64,000 nt of DNA. Origin: DIGJ01 sp041821315 (GTDB taxonomy: Bacteria; Bacillota; Clostridia; Lachnospirales; Lachnospiraceae). Of this stretch, positions 54,700 to 63,113 are shown piece by piece; position 1 is the stretch's first letter, and every line of letters starts with the position of its first letter. The DNA lies in assembly GCA_041821315.1 (NCBI GenBank), contig JBGUEO010000025.1, forward strand, positions 9,176 to 73,175. The letters run 5' to 3'. Made by a program: the position numbers and the translations under genes. The notes below the pieces were generated by a model. That model saw only the letters and a program-made list of their open reading frames with translations. It had not been told where the DNA came from and did no database searches.

Positions 54700-55338
54700 A
54701 TGAAAAAAGAATTTTTAGACAAACGAACACTTATTATTTTTACTGGAGGTCCTGGGACGGGAAAGAGTAAAACGGCAGAGCGATTTTTAGAATATCTGGA
54801 CAATGAGGAGATTGTGCAGATTAGTTTTGACAAAATCAAGGAAAAAAATTGGGATATTTTTGGCTTTGATAATGAGGAGCAAAAAGATAGGTTGAACTGG
54901 TGGAGTCTTGAAGAATTTTATCTGACGATTCAGAAACGGATGTGGGAAAATAAAACAATATTAATCGAGTATCCATTTTATCAGCGACATAAACCAAAGC
55001 TGGAGGAATTGATTCAGAAAACTGGTTATTCAGCGGTAACGATTTACCTTTATTCAGATATGCAAACGGTATATCAAAGAGGTGCAACCAGGGATGACCT
55101 GGATGATAGACATCCAGGTCATCTGCTCAACCAGTATCATATTGAAACATTCACGCCAGAACTGCTTAATTTAGTGTCTAGAATCGCACCTACATTTGAG
55201 GAGTTTACAGCTGCTATTTCCCATAAGGTATACAATATTGAAATGGGATTGGATATTCCGATTGATGTGACGGATTTCAGTAAAATTAGTTATGAAGAAA
55301 TCTATCAGAAAATGGTTACTTATCAAATGGGAAAGTGA
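54700..55338 (+). CDS. P-loop NTPase, probable small-molecule kinase
   Basis: 212 aa. Walker A FTGGPGTGKSKTAERF (~14-29) is followed by SFDKIKEKNWDIFGF, a second acidic strand ILIEYPFYQRHKP (~88) and an Arg-rich lid RGATRDDLDDRHPGH (~121-135). The layout is that of AAA_33/zeta-toxin-like or gluconate-kinase-like enzymes. The ATG at 54700 has AGGGGA upstream; an ATG 6 bp earlier overlaps it. It closes the hexulose operon and is followed by a terminator. Substrate unknown. Confidence 0.75.
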   Translation: MKKEFLDKRTLIIFTGGPGTGKSKTAERFLEYLDNEEIVQISFDKIKEKNWDIFGFDNEEQKDRLNWWSLEEFYLTIQKRMWENKTILIEYPFYQRHKPKLEELIQKTGYSAVTIYLYSDMQTVYQRGATRDDLDDRHPGHLLNQYHIETFTPELLNLVSRIAPTFEEFTAAISHKVYNIEMGLDIPIDVTDFSKISYEEIYQKMVTYQMGK

Positions 55339-55478
55339 TGGATGAGAATGGAAAATAAGTGTAGTGCAAGAGAAGGTGGGACTACGTCCCCTTTAGTATT
55401 TTCAAAGATATCGCGTGAAAAGATATCAACGATATAAGATGTTTGTTATTATCTCACGTTTGACAGTTATAACGAATA

Positions 55479-55522
55479 AAAGGGCTGGAATGCATTGCAA
55501 TAACTGAATTCTAGCCCTTTAT
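55479..55522 (+). terminator. Terminator of the hexulose operon
   Basis: AAAGGGCTGGAAT (55479-55491) pairs with AATTCTAGCCCTTT (55507-55520), one G-U and one bulge. It lies about 140 bp after the last gene. The rest of 55339-55758 shows no gene. Confidence 0.7.
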
Positions 55523-55758
55523 AATGCTCATAAAAAGTGAGAAATGTATTTATTTTTGGGTGTCTTTAAAAATTTTATTCATTTATTTTGTACTTAAAAT
55601 CTGATAGTCTGTGTGAAAGCCGAATGCTTCATAGAGTGCATCTGTCAAACGCTCGATTTAATTTAGGAAAAACAATATGACAACTATAGAGAATTTTTGG
55701 TACAATAAACAAAATAGCCGCTATATAATGAAACTTAATTTATGATAATAAATCAGAA

Positions 55759-55854
55759 AGGATTGGTGAAAATGCAATACAAGATATTCGAGTAAATAAG
55801 CATTGTAATGTGCCGGTTCTGGTGATTTCTGCAAAAAATTCTCTGGGTGATTAA
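55759..55854 (+). pseudogene. Response-regulator receiver fragment
   Basis: The frame reads AIQDIRVNKHCNVPVLVISAKNSLGD then TAA (55852). This is the beta4/alpha4 region of an OmpR-type receiver (pattern IR..xxxPVxxLSAKxxxxD). No N-terminal Asp pocket or output domain exists. It directly precedes a histidine-kinase relic. Confidence 0.6.
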
Positions 55855-56594
55855 GCAATGGGATATTGATTGAGGAAATTACATCTCATGCATTACAGGA
55901 AAAATGTTCTGAGTGTATCGAAATCACAGTTTCAGATGTGAAAAGTATTCTGTAATTTAGGGCTTCGCAAAAATCTGACAACAATCAGATAAAAGAAGAT
56001 AATGAACTGGTAGAAACAATAGATATTGTAGAACATAAAGCTGAAATTTTGAAGAATCTAGTAACACAGTTTTATGATTTATCACGGGTAAATACTGGCG
56101 ATTACGAAATGCCATTGAACAATGTTGACATTTCAAAAATTATAAGAGAATCCATTATGGGAAATTATCAAATTTTGGAACAAGTTCATTTGCAGATAGA
56201 AATAGATATTCCAGATTATCCGATATGGGTATTAGGAGAAGAATCAGCATTAGAACGAATATTCCTTAATCTGTTCCAAAATGCAAGCAGGTATTCTGAC
56301 ACATACCTTCATATCTCGCTAAAAGAATGTAAGCATAGTATATCCATTTCATTTATAAATGATACGCGGGTACTTTCGGAAGATGATATACCTCACCTAT
56401 TTGAACGGTTTTATATGCAGGATCGTTAACGAAATCAAGGTGGTACAGGATTAGGTTTAACAGTTGCAAAATCATTAGCAGAAAAAATGGGAGCAAAATT
56501 AAATGCTCATGTTCTTCGTAGCGAATTAGTAGATTCACAAATATATGTATTTGAAATATGTTTTGAATTATGTATGAAACTGATTGACCGATAA
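55854..56594 (+). pseudogene. Sensor histidine kinase remnant with two in-frame stops
   Basis: One frame reads GILIEEITSHALQEKC, stop (55953), then AEILKNLVTQFYDLSRVNTGDYE (second DHp helix) and an HATPase domain. That domain has the N-box FLNLFQNASRYS and F-box LFERFYM, then a stop (56427) before the G-box GGTGLGLTVAKSLAEKMG. The phospho-acceptor His and all sensor parts are missing. The longest open piece (56049-56429) is not a functional protein. With the receiver fragment it marks a lost two-component system. Confidence 0.8.
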
Positions 56595-56658
56595 ATTCGA
56601 ATATATAATATGAAAGCTAGCCAACAACCGATTTGATTTTTCTACATTACAAGGAAGT

Positions 56659-56791
56659 GTAACTATTCAGTAGCTTCATAGTTATCGCTACGCGATGCAC
56701 ATAAAATGTAAGAAACTTGCATTTTATCGCTATAAAACTCGGAATTTTGCTTTGCAAAACACCTCGCGTTAGTGGGGTTCTGAATAGTTAC
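56659..56791 (+). mobile_element. MITE-like element, copy C (133 bp), with 8-bp target duplication
   Basis: GTAACTATTCAG at 56659 and CTGAATAGTTAC ending at 56791 form a perfect 12-bp terminal inverted repeat. AAGGAAGT occurs on both sides (56651-56658 and 56792-56799). The interior matches copies A and B (CGCTACGCGATGCAC, AAAATG hairpin). Inserted downstream of the histidine-kinase relic. Same orientation as copy A. Confidence 0.9.
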
Positions 56792-56943
56792 AAGGAAGTT
56801 TACAATGATTTTAATTCAATAATGTTTCACTCTACTTCAATTCCCCCTTAATTCCCTCAAATTCCCCTCACAAATAATTTTTTTTAAGCTGGCTTAGGAC
56901 CTTTCATAGAGCCAAAAACGCTACTTTCATAAAACTACAAAGG

Positions 56944-56972
56944 TTGACATAGTTCGCTATGGTTGCAATAAT
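56944..56972 (+). promoter_or_regulatory. Probable promoter of the dockerin/cohesin genes
   Basis: TTGACA (56944-56949), 17-bp spacer, AATAAT (56967-56972). About 50 bp upstream of the GTG start at 57021. The 56800-56940 stretch shows nothing else. Confidence 0.5.
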
Positions 56973-57020
56973 AGAGGATAGAGTTAATATAATAAAAAAT
57001 AAAAGGAGAATATATTTATA

Positions 57021-59069
57021 GTGGTAAAATACAAGAAATTAAAAATCCCTTTATTTTGCATAATATTTTTATGCTTATTCGGCTATATAGTTTTAAATAA
57101 AATTCAATACTCCAATGCAGAAAGTCCAGGAACTATATATGTCACGGGAACTTTAAATGTAAGAGAAGGTGCGGGGACAACTTACAAAGTAGTTGGAACA
57201 TTGACAAATGGAACCAAAGTTACAGTATTAGAGGATGCTGGTAATGGATGGAGTAAAATTAAATATGATTCTATAACCGGCTATGTTTCTTCACAGTACG
57301 TAGTAACAGATGTCGTGGATGAAACTTATAAGCAACAATTAATTACGAGTGGATTTCCAGAAACTTATGCCGCTACGTTGGCATTGTTGCATGTGAAGTA
57401 TCCCAACTGGGAATTCATACCTGTGAAAACGGGATTGGATTGGAATAATGTTATAACAAGTGAAATCGCATTAGGTAAAAACAATGTATTGAGCAGTAGT
57501 ATAAGTTCTTGGAAATCAATTGAAAAAGGAGCGTATGGTCTAGCGGATAAAACGTGGGTTGCCATGGATGGAGCTGGTTGGGTACCGGCAAGCAAAGGTA
57601 TTACGCAGTATTACATGGATCCAAGAAATTTTTTGGATGCAACTAGCATATTTCAATTTTTGAACCATACGTATGATAGTTCAAAACAAAATGAAACTGA
57701 TTTAAGTGCTATGTTGAGTGGAACATTTTTGGCAAATACATATAAAGAAAACGATAATGATGTTAAATATAGTACGACATTAATTCAGGCAGCTGAAAAA
57801 TCATCAGTGAACCCTTATATTATTGCTTCTATGATCCTTGTGGAACAGGGAAATAATGGTCAAGGTAACAGCATTTCGGGAGTTGTAGAGGGATACGAAG
57901 GGTATTTTAATTACTTTAATATTGGAGCTTATGCAACCTCAAATATGTCAGCAGTGGAACGTGGTCTTTGGTTTGCAAAGGGTTTGAGTATAAATGAAAC
58001 TACTTATAATCGACCTTGGAATAATGTAACCAATTCCATATATGGTGGGGCTATTTATTTTGGGAAAAATTATGTACAAGCTGGACAAAATACACTTTAT
58101 TTAAAAAAATTCAATGTACAAGGATCATTCATATATAATCATCAATATATGACTAATATTCAGGGTGCGGAAACAGAAGCAAGCAAGCTCGCTAAAGCAT
58201 ATACCACCATAAATAATAATGATATATCTTTTTCCATACCAATTTATGAAAATATGCCAGATAGTGCAGCGGTAAAACCTACGGGAAAAGGAGAACCCAA
58301 TAATTATTTGAAGAGCTTGACAGTAGAGGGTTGTTCCCTAAATCCAGTATTTGATGTTTACACACAAGAATATACATTAATTATCAATAGTGCAGATTCT
58401 AATGTTAATATCACAGCAGAGCCTTATGAGACCACCTCAACGGTCACTGGTGTTGGGGATATTAAACTTGCGGAAGGTATGAGCATCGTAAATATTACGG
58501 TTACGGCACAAAATGGATTGGCCAGAACCTATCAACTGTCCATTTCAAAATCAGGTGGAAGTGAATCAGGTGGAAATGGAGAAAGTACAGAAATTACAGA
58601 AAGTACAGAAAGTACAGAAAGTACAGATAGTGCAGAAAGTACAGATGGTGCAGATCTAACTGATACAATAGGAGCGTATACAGTAACAAATGGATATCTA
58701 ACTGGAGTCAGTCAAATGATTGAGGTTGAGACTTTACTATCTAAAATGGATATAGCTGATGCGAATGTTAAGGTTTATCAGTCGGACAAAGAAATCACAT
58801 CGGGATATGTCGGTACAGGAAGCATGATTAGAATTCGTGATACATCGGATCAAGTGTTAGAGGAATACACAATATTAATTTATGGAGACATAAATGGTGA
58901 TGGTAAAATATCGATTGCTGATTTGTTGAAAATGCAAAAAGTAATACTTGGGTTAGAACAAGTCGATGGAGTGTATTCGATGGCAACGGATGCAAATCAA
59001 GATGGAAAAACATCGATTGCCGATCTTTTGAAAATACAAAAAACATTATTGAAACTTAAGGAGGATTGA
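57021..59069 (+). CDS. Secreted SH3b/glucosaminidase cell-wall hydrolase with dockerin
   Basis: 682 aa, GTG start with AAGGAG upstream. The N-terminus is a signal peptide (~8-32). Then come a bacterial SH3 domain (~38-95, LNVREGAGTTYKVVGTL) and a LytG-like N-acetylglucosaminidase domain (~100-415; likely catalytic Glu in SMILVEQGNNGQG ~275). A cadherin-like beta-sandwich (~435-510) and a Ser/Thr/Glu-rich linker of EST repeats follow. The C-terminal type I dockerin has two EF-hand repeats (GDINGDGKISIADLLKMQKVIL and DANQDGKTSIADLLKIQKTLL). It probably cuts peptidoglycan and docks to the cohesin encoded 1 bp downstream. Confidence 0.9.
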   Translation: MVKYKKLKIPLFCIIFLCLFGYIVLNKIQYSNAESPGTIYVTGTLNVREGAGTTYKVVGTLTNGTKVTVLEDAGNGWSKIKYDSITGYVSSQYVVTDVVDETYKQQLITSGFPETYAATLALLHVKYPNWEFIPVKTGLDWNNVITSEIALGKNNVLSSSISSWKSIEKGAYGLADKTWVAMDGAGWVPASKGITQYYMDPRNFLDATSIFQFLNHTYDSSKQNETDLSAMLSGTFLANTYKENDNDVKYSTTLIQAAEKSSVNPYIIASMILVEQGNNGQGNSISGVVEGYEGYFNYFNIGAYATSNMSAVERGLWFAKGLSINETTYNRPWNNVTNSIYGGAIYFGKNYVQAGQNTLYLKKFNVQGSFIYNHQYMTNIQGAETEASKLAKAYTTINNNDISFSIPIYENMPDSAAVKPTGKGEPNNYLKSLTVEGCSLNPVFDVYTQEYTLIINSADSNVNITAEPYETTSTVTGVGDIKLAEGMSIVNITVTAQNGLARTYQLSISKSGGSESGGNGESTEITESTESTESTDSAESTDGADLTDTIGAYTVTNGYLTGVSQMIEVETLLSKMDIADANVKVYQSDKEITSGYVGTGSMIRIRDTSDQVLEEYTILIYGDINGDGKISIADLLKMQKVILGLEQVDGVYSMATDANQDGKTSIADLLKIQKTLLKLKED

Positions 59070-59070
59070 C

Positions 59071-60765
59071 ATGAAATTTATAAAAAAAGTAGTATTTTCA
59101 CTTATGACATTATGCCTAGTTTTGTTGATAAATGATCAAAGGGTATATGCTGCAGCCGGAACGTTATCGTTTTCAGATCCTTCTGTAACATTGGGGAGTG
59201 AAGTATCAGTAACAGTTAAGGTATCTACTACGGATGATACTATGCTAGGAGGCGTGGATTTGACGCTTGCATATGACGCTTCCGCCTTGGAATTTGTTAG
59301 CGGGACTTCGGCTTCGGGTTCAGCAGGAACGATTCGAATTGCAGGTGTTATTGATAATGCAACTACAACGAGCTTAAGTTATACATTAACCTTTAATACA
59401 TTAAAAGCGAGTACGAGTAGTATAACAGTAGCTTCATATGAAATCATTAGTTTGGATTATGAACCTATATCCATTAGTAAAGCTGGAAATTCCACCGTTA
59501 CGATAGAGGAAAAAGAAGAGGTGAAAACATCTTCCGATTGTAATCTAGCTTCATTAGAGATTTCACCAGGAACCTTGTCACCAGCATTTTCACCGACAAC
59601 GGTAAAATACTCCGCTACAGTTGATTATGAAACAACTAAAATCGCGGTATCAGGGACTCCAAACGACTCCAAAGCTTCTGTAACTGGTGTAAAAGGAACG
59701 GATTTAAGTGTTGGTTCTAATACAGTCAGAGTTGTCGTAACAGCAGAAAATGGGGTGTCAGTTGCTTACGTAATCAATGTAACCAGAGAAGCACAAGCAA
59801 AAGAAGCAGCATCGGTAGATAATTCGTCGCAAACGGATGAAACGGATGACACAACAGAGTCGCAAGATCAAGCAGACGCTGTAGAAATCTTGATTGGAGA
59901 TATGACCTATCGTGTTGTTTTAGATATCCCGGAAGAAATAATACCAGAAGGATTTGAAGCATACAGTTATACCTATAAAGACGCAGAAGTTAATGTTTTG
60001 AAATCGGAAGAAAGTGGTATGATTTTATTTTATCTGGAGGGGGAAGATGAAACTAGCTTTTATTTATACGAGGAAGAAAATGATAGCTTTATAAAATATA
60101 TTCCGATATCCTTTGAGGCTTCCTTAATTATTTTAGAATTTGACGATTCAATTGTTATACCAGAGGGTTTCACACAAGAAAGTTTAACAATAAATGAAAC
60201 GCCGGTAACCGCATATAAAAGCAATCAAAATTCCGACTTTTATTTAATCTACGGGCGAAATATTGCCGGGGAAAAAGCCTTATATTTATATGATACAGTA
60301 GAAAACTTCATACAACGGTATGTGGAGGATAGTGCAGAAGAGGAACAAGAAAGTGTTGAAGTGGATAGCGCTGCAATTGCAGATTCAGAAAATCAATTAC
60401 AAGAGCTAACTTCTTCTTATAACTTAAAATTGCAAAATAGAATGATTATGTTATATGTATTTGCGGTAATAATGGCAATTCTACTTATAATTATAATATT
60501 ATTAATATTGAAAATTCAAAGTACAAAAAGAAAAAAATCAATTAAAAAAGGCGATACTACAGACGATTTGAAAAAAAACAACAAACATAAGAAAAAAAAA
60601 TCTGTAGATAATAATGATGAGACTATAGCGCAACAAAAAAAGAGTGAACAATCCAAGGCAAAGCAAGTAATACAAAAAGAGGAATCACAAATTGCCGAAG
60701 ATGAAATACAAGGCGATGAGTTTGAAATTACCTTTATCGATTTAAATGAGGATGAGAAAAAATAA
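59071..60765 (+). CDS. Membrane-anchored cohesin-domain protein
   Basis: 564 aa. A signal peptide (~1-28) precedes a cohesin domain (~30-150; SDPSVTLGSEVSVTVKV, LTLAYDASALEFVSG). A cadherin-like domain follows (~160-245, with SLEISPGTLSPAFSPTTVKY) and an acidic middle region (~260-440). One membrane helix at ~465-487 (MIMLYVFAVIMAILLIIIILL) leads to a Lys/Glu-rich cytoplasmic tail. It is the likely anchor for the dockerin of the preceding gene, whose stop lies 1 bp upstream. The pair resembles a minimal, non-cellulolytic cohesin-dockerin system. The long charged tail inside the cell is unusual for a simple anchor. Confidence 0.88.
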   Translation: MKFIKKVVFSLMTLCLVLLINDQRVYAAAGTLSFSDPSVTLGSEVSVTVKVSTTDDTMLGGVDLTLAYDASALEFVSGTSASGSAGTIRIAGVIDNATTTSLSYTLTFNTLKASTSSITVASYEIISLDYEPISISKAGNSTVTIEEKEEVKTSSDCNLASLEISPGTLSPAFSPTTVKYSATVDYETTKIAVSGTPNDSKASVTGVKGTDLSVGSNTVRVVVTAENGVSVAYVINVTREAQAKEAASVDNSSQTDETDDTTESQDQADAVEILIGDMTYRVVLDIPEEIIPEGFEAYSYTYKDAEVNVLKSEESGMILFYLEGEDETSFYLYEEENDSFIKYIPISFEASLIILEFDDSIVIPEGFTQESLTINETPVTAYKSNQNSDFYLIYGRNIAGEKALYLYDTVENFIQRYVEDSAEEEQESVEVDSAAIADSENQLQELTSSYNLKLQNRMIMLYVFAVIMAILLIIIILLILKIQSTKRKKSIKKGDTTDDLKKNNKHKKKKSVDNNDETIAQQKKSEQSKAKQVIQKEESQIAEDEIQGDEFEITFIDLNEDEKK

Positions 60766-60781
60766 AGATTGAGATAAAATA

Positions 60782-60826
60782 AAGACTAAGACATTATAGC
60801 AGCTTAAGTTATAATGTCTTAGTCTT
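60782..60826. terminator. Bidirectional terminator between cohesin and AraC genes
   Basis: AAGACTAAGACATTATA (60782-60798) is perfectly complementary to 60810-60826, 17 bp with an 11-nt loop. It overlaps the last codons of the minus-strand AraC gene and serves both convergent units. Confidence 0.8.
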
Positions 60827-61678
60827 CCTAGTTTGAGAAGGTGATAAGCCAAAATGACGCTTAAAGATTCGTGAAAAATAATTAGGATTGCAAAAGCCAG
60901 TTAATTCTGGAATCTGTGTGATTGGTAGATCCGATTGAATCAATAATCTTTTTGCCTGTTCGAGTCGAAACTGTGTAAGATAATCAACAAAAGTCTTTCC
61001 TGTGTAAGTCTTGAAAAGCCTTGAAAAATGTTGCTCACTCATATTCATAAGTTGACTCATCGTTTTAATGGTTATTTTTTCAGCATAGTGATTGGTGAGA
61101 AATTCAATTGCCATTTTTAAGTTTTGAGTATGAGAAGGATAGCTTTTTTCTGAATTTGCGATTATGTCAGGTATATATCTATTTAACAGAGCAAAAAAAC
61201 GACAAATTTCTAACTTAATCATGAGTTCTTTCATTGGATGATTGGAACAATCTTCTGCCAATAAAGTTTGAATGCAAGGATATATTATTTTATAAAAAGA
61301 GTTTGTGGTGGATAATTGATAAGTGATTAAATGACTTTTCTCCGATAAGAAACAGCTTATTTGTTTAAAATGGAGATCATTAGCCACTTCGCTTAAAAGT
61401 TTGTCGCCTATCACAATTGCTATATAAACAGCATGATTTTTAGGGAGAATGCTATGTAGGCTGTTTGCTGGAATCAGTTGTATGTCTCCTTCATAACAAG
61501 AATACGAGGTTCCGTTGATGTAAATATCAACGGAGCCTTTTTGTGTATAGATTATTTCTGTGTGAGGGTGCCAATGAGGAAGCGTAGTAAGATTATGAAT
61601 GGGGTAACAACCAAAAGGAAAATATATATTAGGAAAATCAATATGTTCATACGTATCTGGTTGGTTAAAATTAATCAT
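60809..61678 (-). CDS. AraC-family transcriptional regulator with cupin sensor
   Basis: 289 aa. The N-terminal cupin ligand domain (~10-135; LPHWHPHTEIIYTQKGSVDIYINGTSY) is joined to the AraC double helix-turn-helix (~190-285; ITIKTMSQLMNMSEQHFSRLFKTYTGKTFVDYL, then ITQIPELTGFCNPNYFSRIFKRHFG). GGAGG precedes the ATG on the minus strand. It diverges from the URO-D-like gene across a 280-bp region and probably controls it in response to a sugar or related ligand (inference). Confidence 0.93.
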   Translation of the reverse strand: MINFNQPDTYEHIDFPNIYFPFGCYPIHNLTTLPHWHPHTEIIYTQKGSVDIYINGTSYSCYEGDIQLIPANSLHSILPKNHAVYIAIVIGDKLLSEVANDLHFKQISCFLSEKSHLITYQLSTTNSFYKIIYPCIQTLLAEDCSNHPMKELMIKLEICRFFALLNRYIPDIIANSEKSYPSHTQNLKMAIEFLTNHYAEKITIKTMSQLMNMSEQHFSRLFKTYTGKTFVDYLTQFRLEQAKRLLIQSDLPITQIPELTGFCNPNYFSRIFKRHFGLSPSQTRKTKTL

Positions 61679-61759
61679 TGCAATACCTCCAAATGTTCGA
61701 ATAAGACAACTAAATGCTTGAAAAATATATATAATGACATAATATTTGTTGTTATAATG

Positions 61760-61788
61760 ACAATATCATAAACATTTGAAACGGTCAA
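61760..61788 (-). promoter_or_regulatory. Candidate promoter of the AraC gene
   Basis: On the minus strand TTGACC (61788-61783), 17-bp spacer, TATTGT (61765-61760). About 80 bp upstream of the AraC ATG. Moderate match only; the rest of 61679-61958 holds no gene. Confidence 0.4.
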
Positions 61789-61958
61789 TATGAAAAGGAC
61801 AATGATAGGAATCACTTCCGATGGTGAGAAAAAATTGTTTGAAAAAACACAAAAGGTTAAAAACACAATAAGTTAGAAAACGCATTGGATAAGAAATACG
61901 TTATAACAAAAGAAGTGTAGCACATTAAATATTATGGAGAAGTGAAAAGGAGAATAGC

Positions 61959-63098
61959 ATGAAGTATAAGAAAAATTGGGAAGAAACAAAAATTAAATGG
62001 GAAAATTATTGGAAAAGAGAAAATACAGGACGACCATTGATGTGCGTCGTTGCAAATAATGAAGATAAAAGAGATTTGAATCTGGAAGAAAAGTTAAAAC
62101 CAGTTGATATGGAAGATAAGTATATGAATGCAGAGCGTATGGTAGAACGCTTCCGTTACTATGGAGAAACACATGATTTCTTGGGTGAAAGTTTTCCAAA
62201 CATAAGCCTTGATTTTGGGCCAGGTTCAATGGCTGGTTATGTTGGCTGCGAAATTGTTTTCAATGAAGATACGGTTTGGTTTGACCATTTTGTAGAAGAT
62301 TGGGAGGAATATAAGGATATTGCTTATGATTCGGAGAACAAATGGCTTAAAAAACATCTGAAACTCTTTGAAGATGTAAGAAAATTAATCGGAGACGAAT
62401 TTCTTATTGGTATTCCAGATATTATGGAAAATGTTGATGTATTGGCATCGATGAGAGGCGTTCAAGATCTTATTTTTGATATGGTTGATGAGCCAGAAGA
62501 AGTTCAAAGACGTCTGGATCAAATACAGGCCATTTATTTTGATTATTATAATCAGTTCTATGACATTGTAAAAGGTATTGAGGGCGATTCCTGTTATACA
62601 GTTTTTCAAATTTGGGGACCAGGTAAAACAGCAAAAATACAATGTGATTTTTCAGCCTTAATGTCACCAAATCAGTTTAGAGAATTTGTACAAGAGGAAT
62701 TAAGAAAACAAGCAAAACAATTGGATCATGTTTTATATCACTTGGATGGACCAGATGCAATTAAGCATTTGGATGCAATTATGGAAATTGATGAAATTGA
62801 TGCCCTACAATGGACCAGCGGGGATCATGGACCAGATGGTACGATGGTAGAATGGTATCCGATTTATGACAAAGCAGTTGCAGCTGGAAAAGGGTTATGG
62901 ATCAAAGTATATAGTGGAACTTTAGATGAGTGGATTGAAAGAGTTGAAAAATTGGTTTACCGCTATGGAAGCAATGCAATGTTTTTATACTTCCCTGAAA
63001 TGCCACTTGAAGATGCACAACGTTTGATTGCCTATGCTGATGAACACTGGAGTGATATTGAAGGTGATTATGTGAAAGAATTGAAAGCACAACGATAG
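61959..63098 (+). CDS. Uroporphyrinogen-decarboxylase-like (URO-D/MtaA superfamily) protein
   Basis: 379-aa TIM-barrel protein of the URO-D superfamily, which includes cobalamin-dependent methyltransferases (MtaA, CmuA) and many sugar-cluster members of unknown role. Supporting segments: FGPGSMAGYVGCEI near 90, FQIWGPGKTAKIQCDFSALMSPNQFREFV (~219-247) and YHLDGPDAIKHLDAI (~262-276). These are typical of the methyltransferase-like branch and not of heme-pathway HemE, whose Arg-rich N-terminal motif is missing. AAGGAG sets the ATG. Paired with an oxidoreductase gene and an AraC regulator, it likely acts on a sugar-related or methoxylated compound. Confidence 0.8.
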   Translation: MKYKKNWEETKIKWENYWKRENTGRPLMCVVANNEDKRDLNLEEKLKPVDMEDKYMNAERMVERFRYYGETHDFLGESFPNISLDFGPGSMAGYVGCEIVFNEDTVWFDHFVEDWEEYKDIAYDSENKWLKKHLKLFEDVRKLIGDEFLIGIPDIMENVDVLASMRGVQDLIFDMVDEPEEVQRRLDQIQAIYFDYYNQFYDIVKGIEGDSCYTVFQIWGPGKTAKIQCDFSALMSPNQFREFVQEELRKQAKQLDHVLYHLDGPDAIKHLDAIMEIDEIDALQWTSGDHGPDGTMVEWYPIYDKAVAAGKGLWIKVYSGTLDEWIERVEKLVYRYGSNAMFLYFPEMPLEDAQRLIAYADEHWSDIEGDYVKELKAQR

Positions 63099-63113
63099 AA
63101 AGAAGGAGTTCAC

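Noticed and set aside
61959..63098. HemE (heme biosynthesis uroporphyrinogen decarboxylase)
   Set aside because: The HemE N-terminal Arg motif is missing and the context is a regulated sugar-type cluster.
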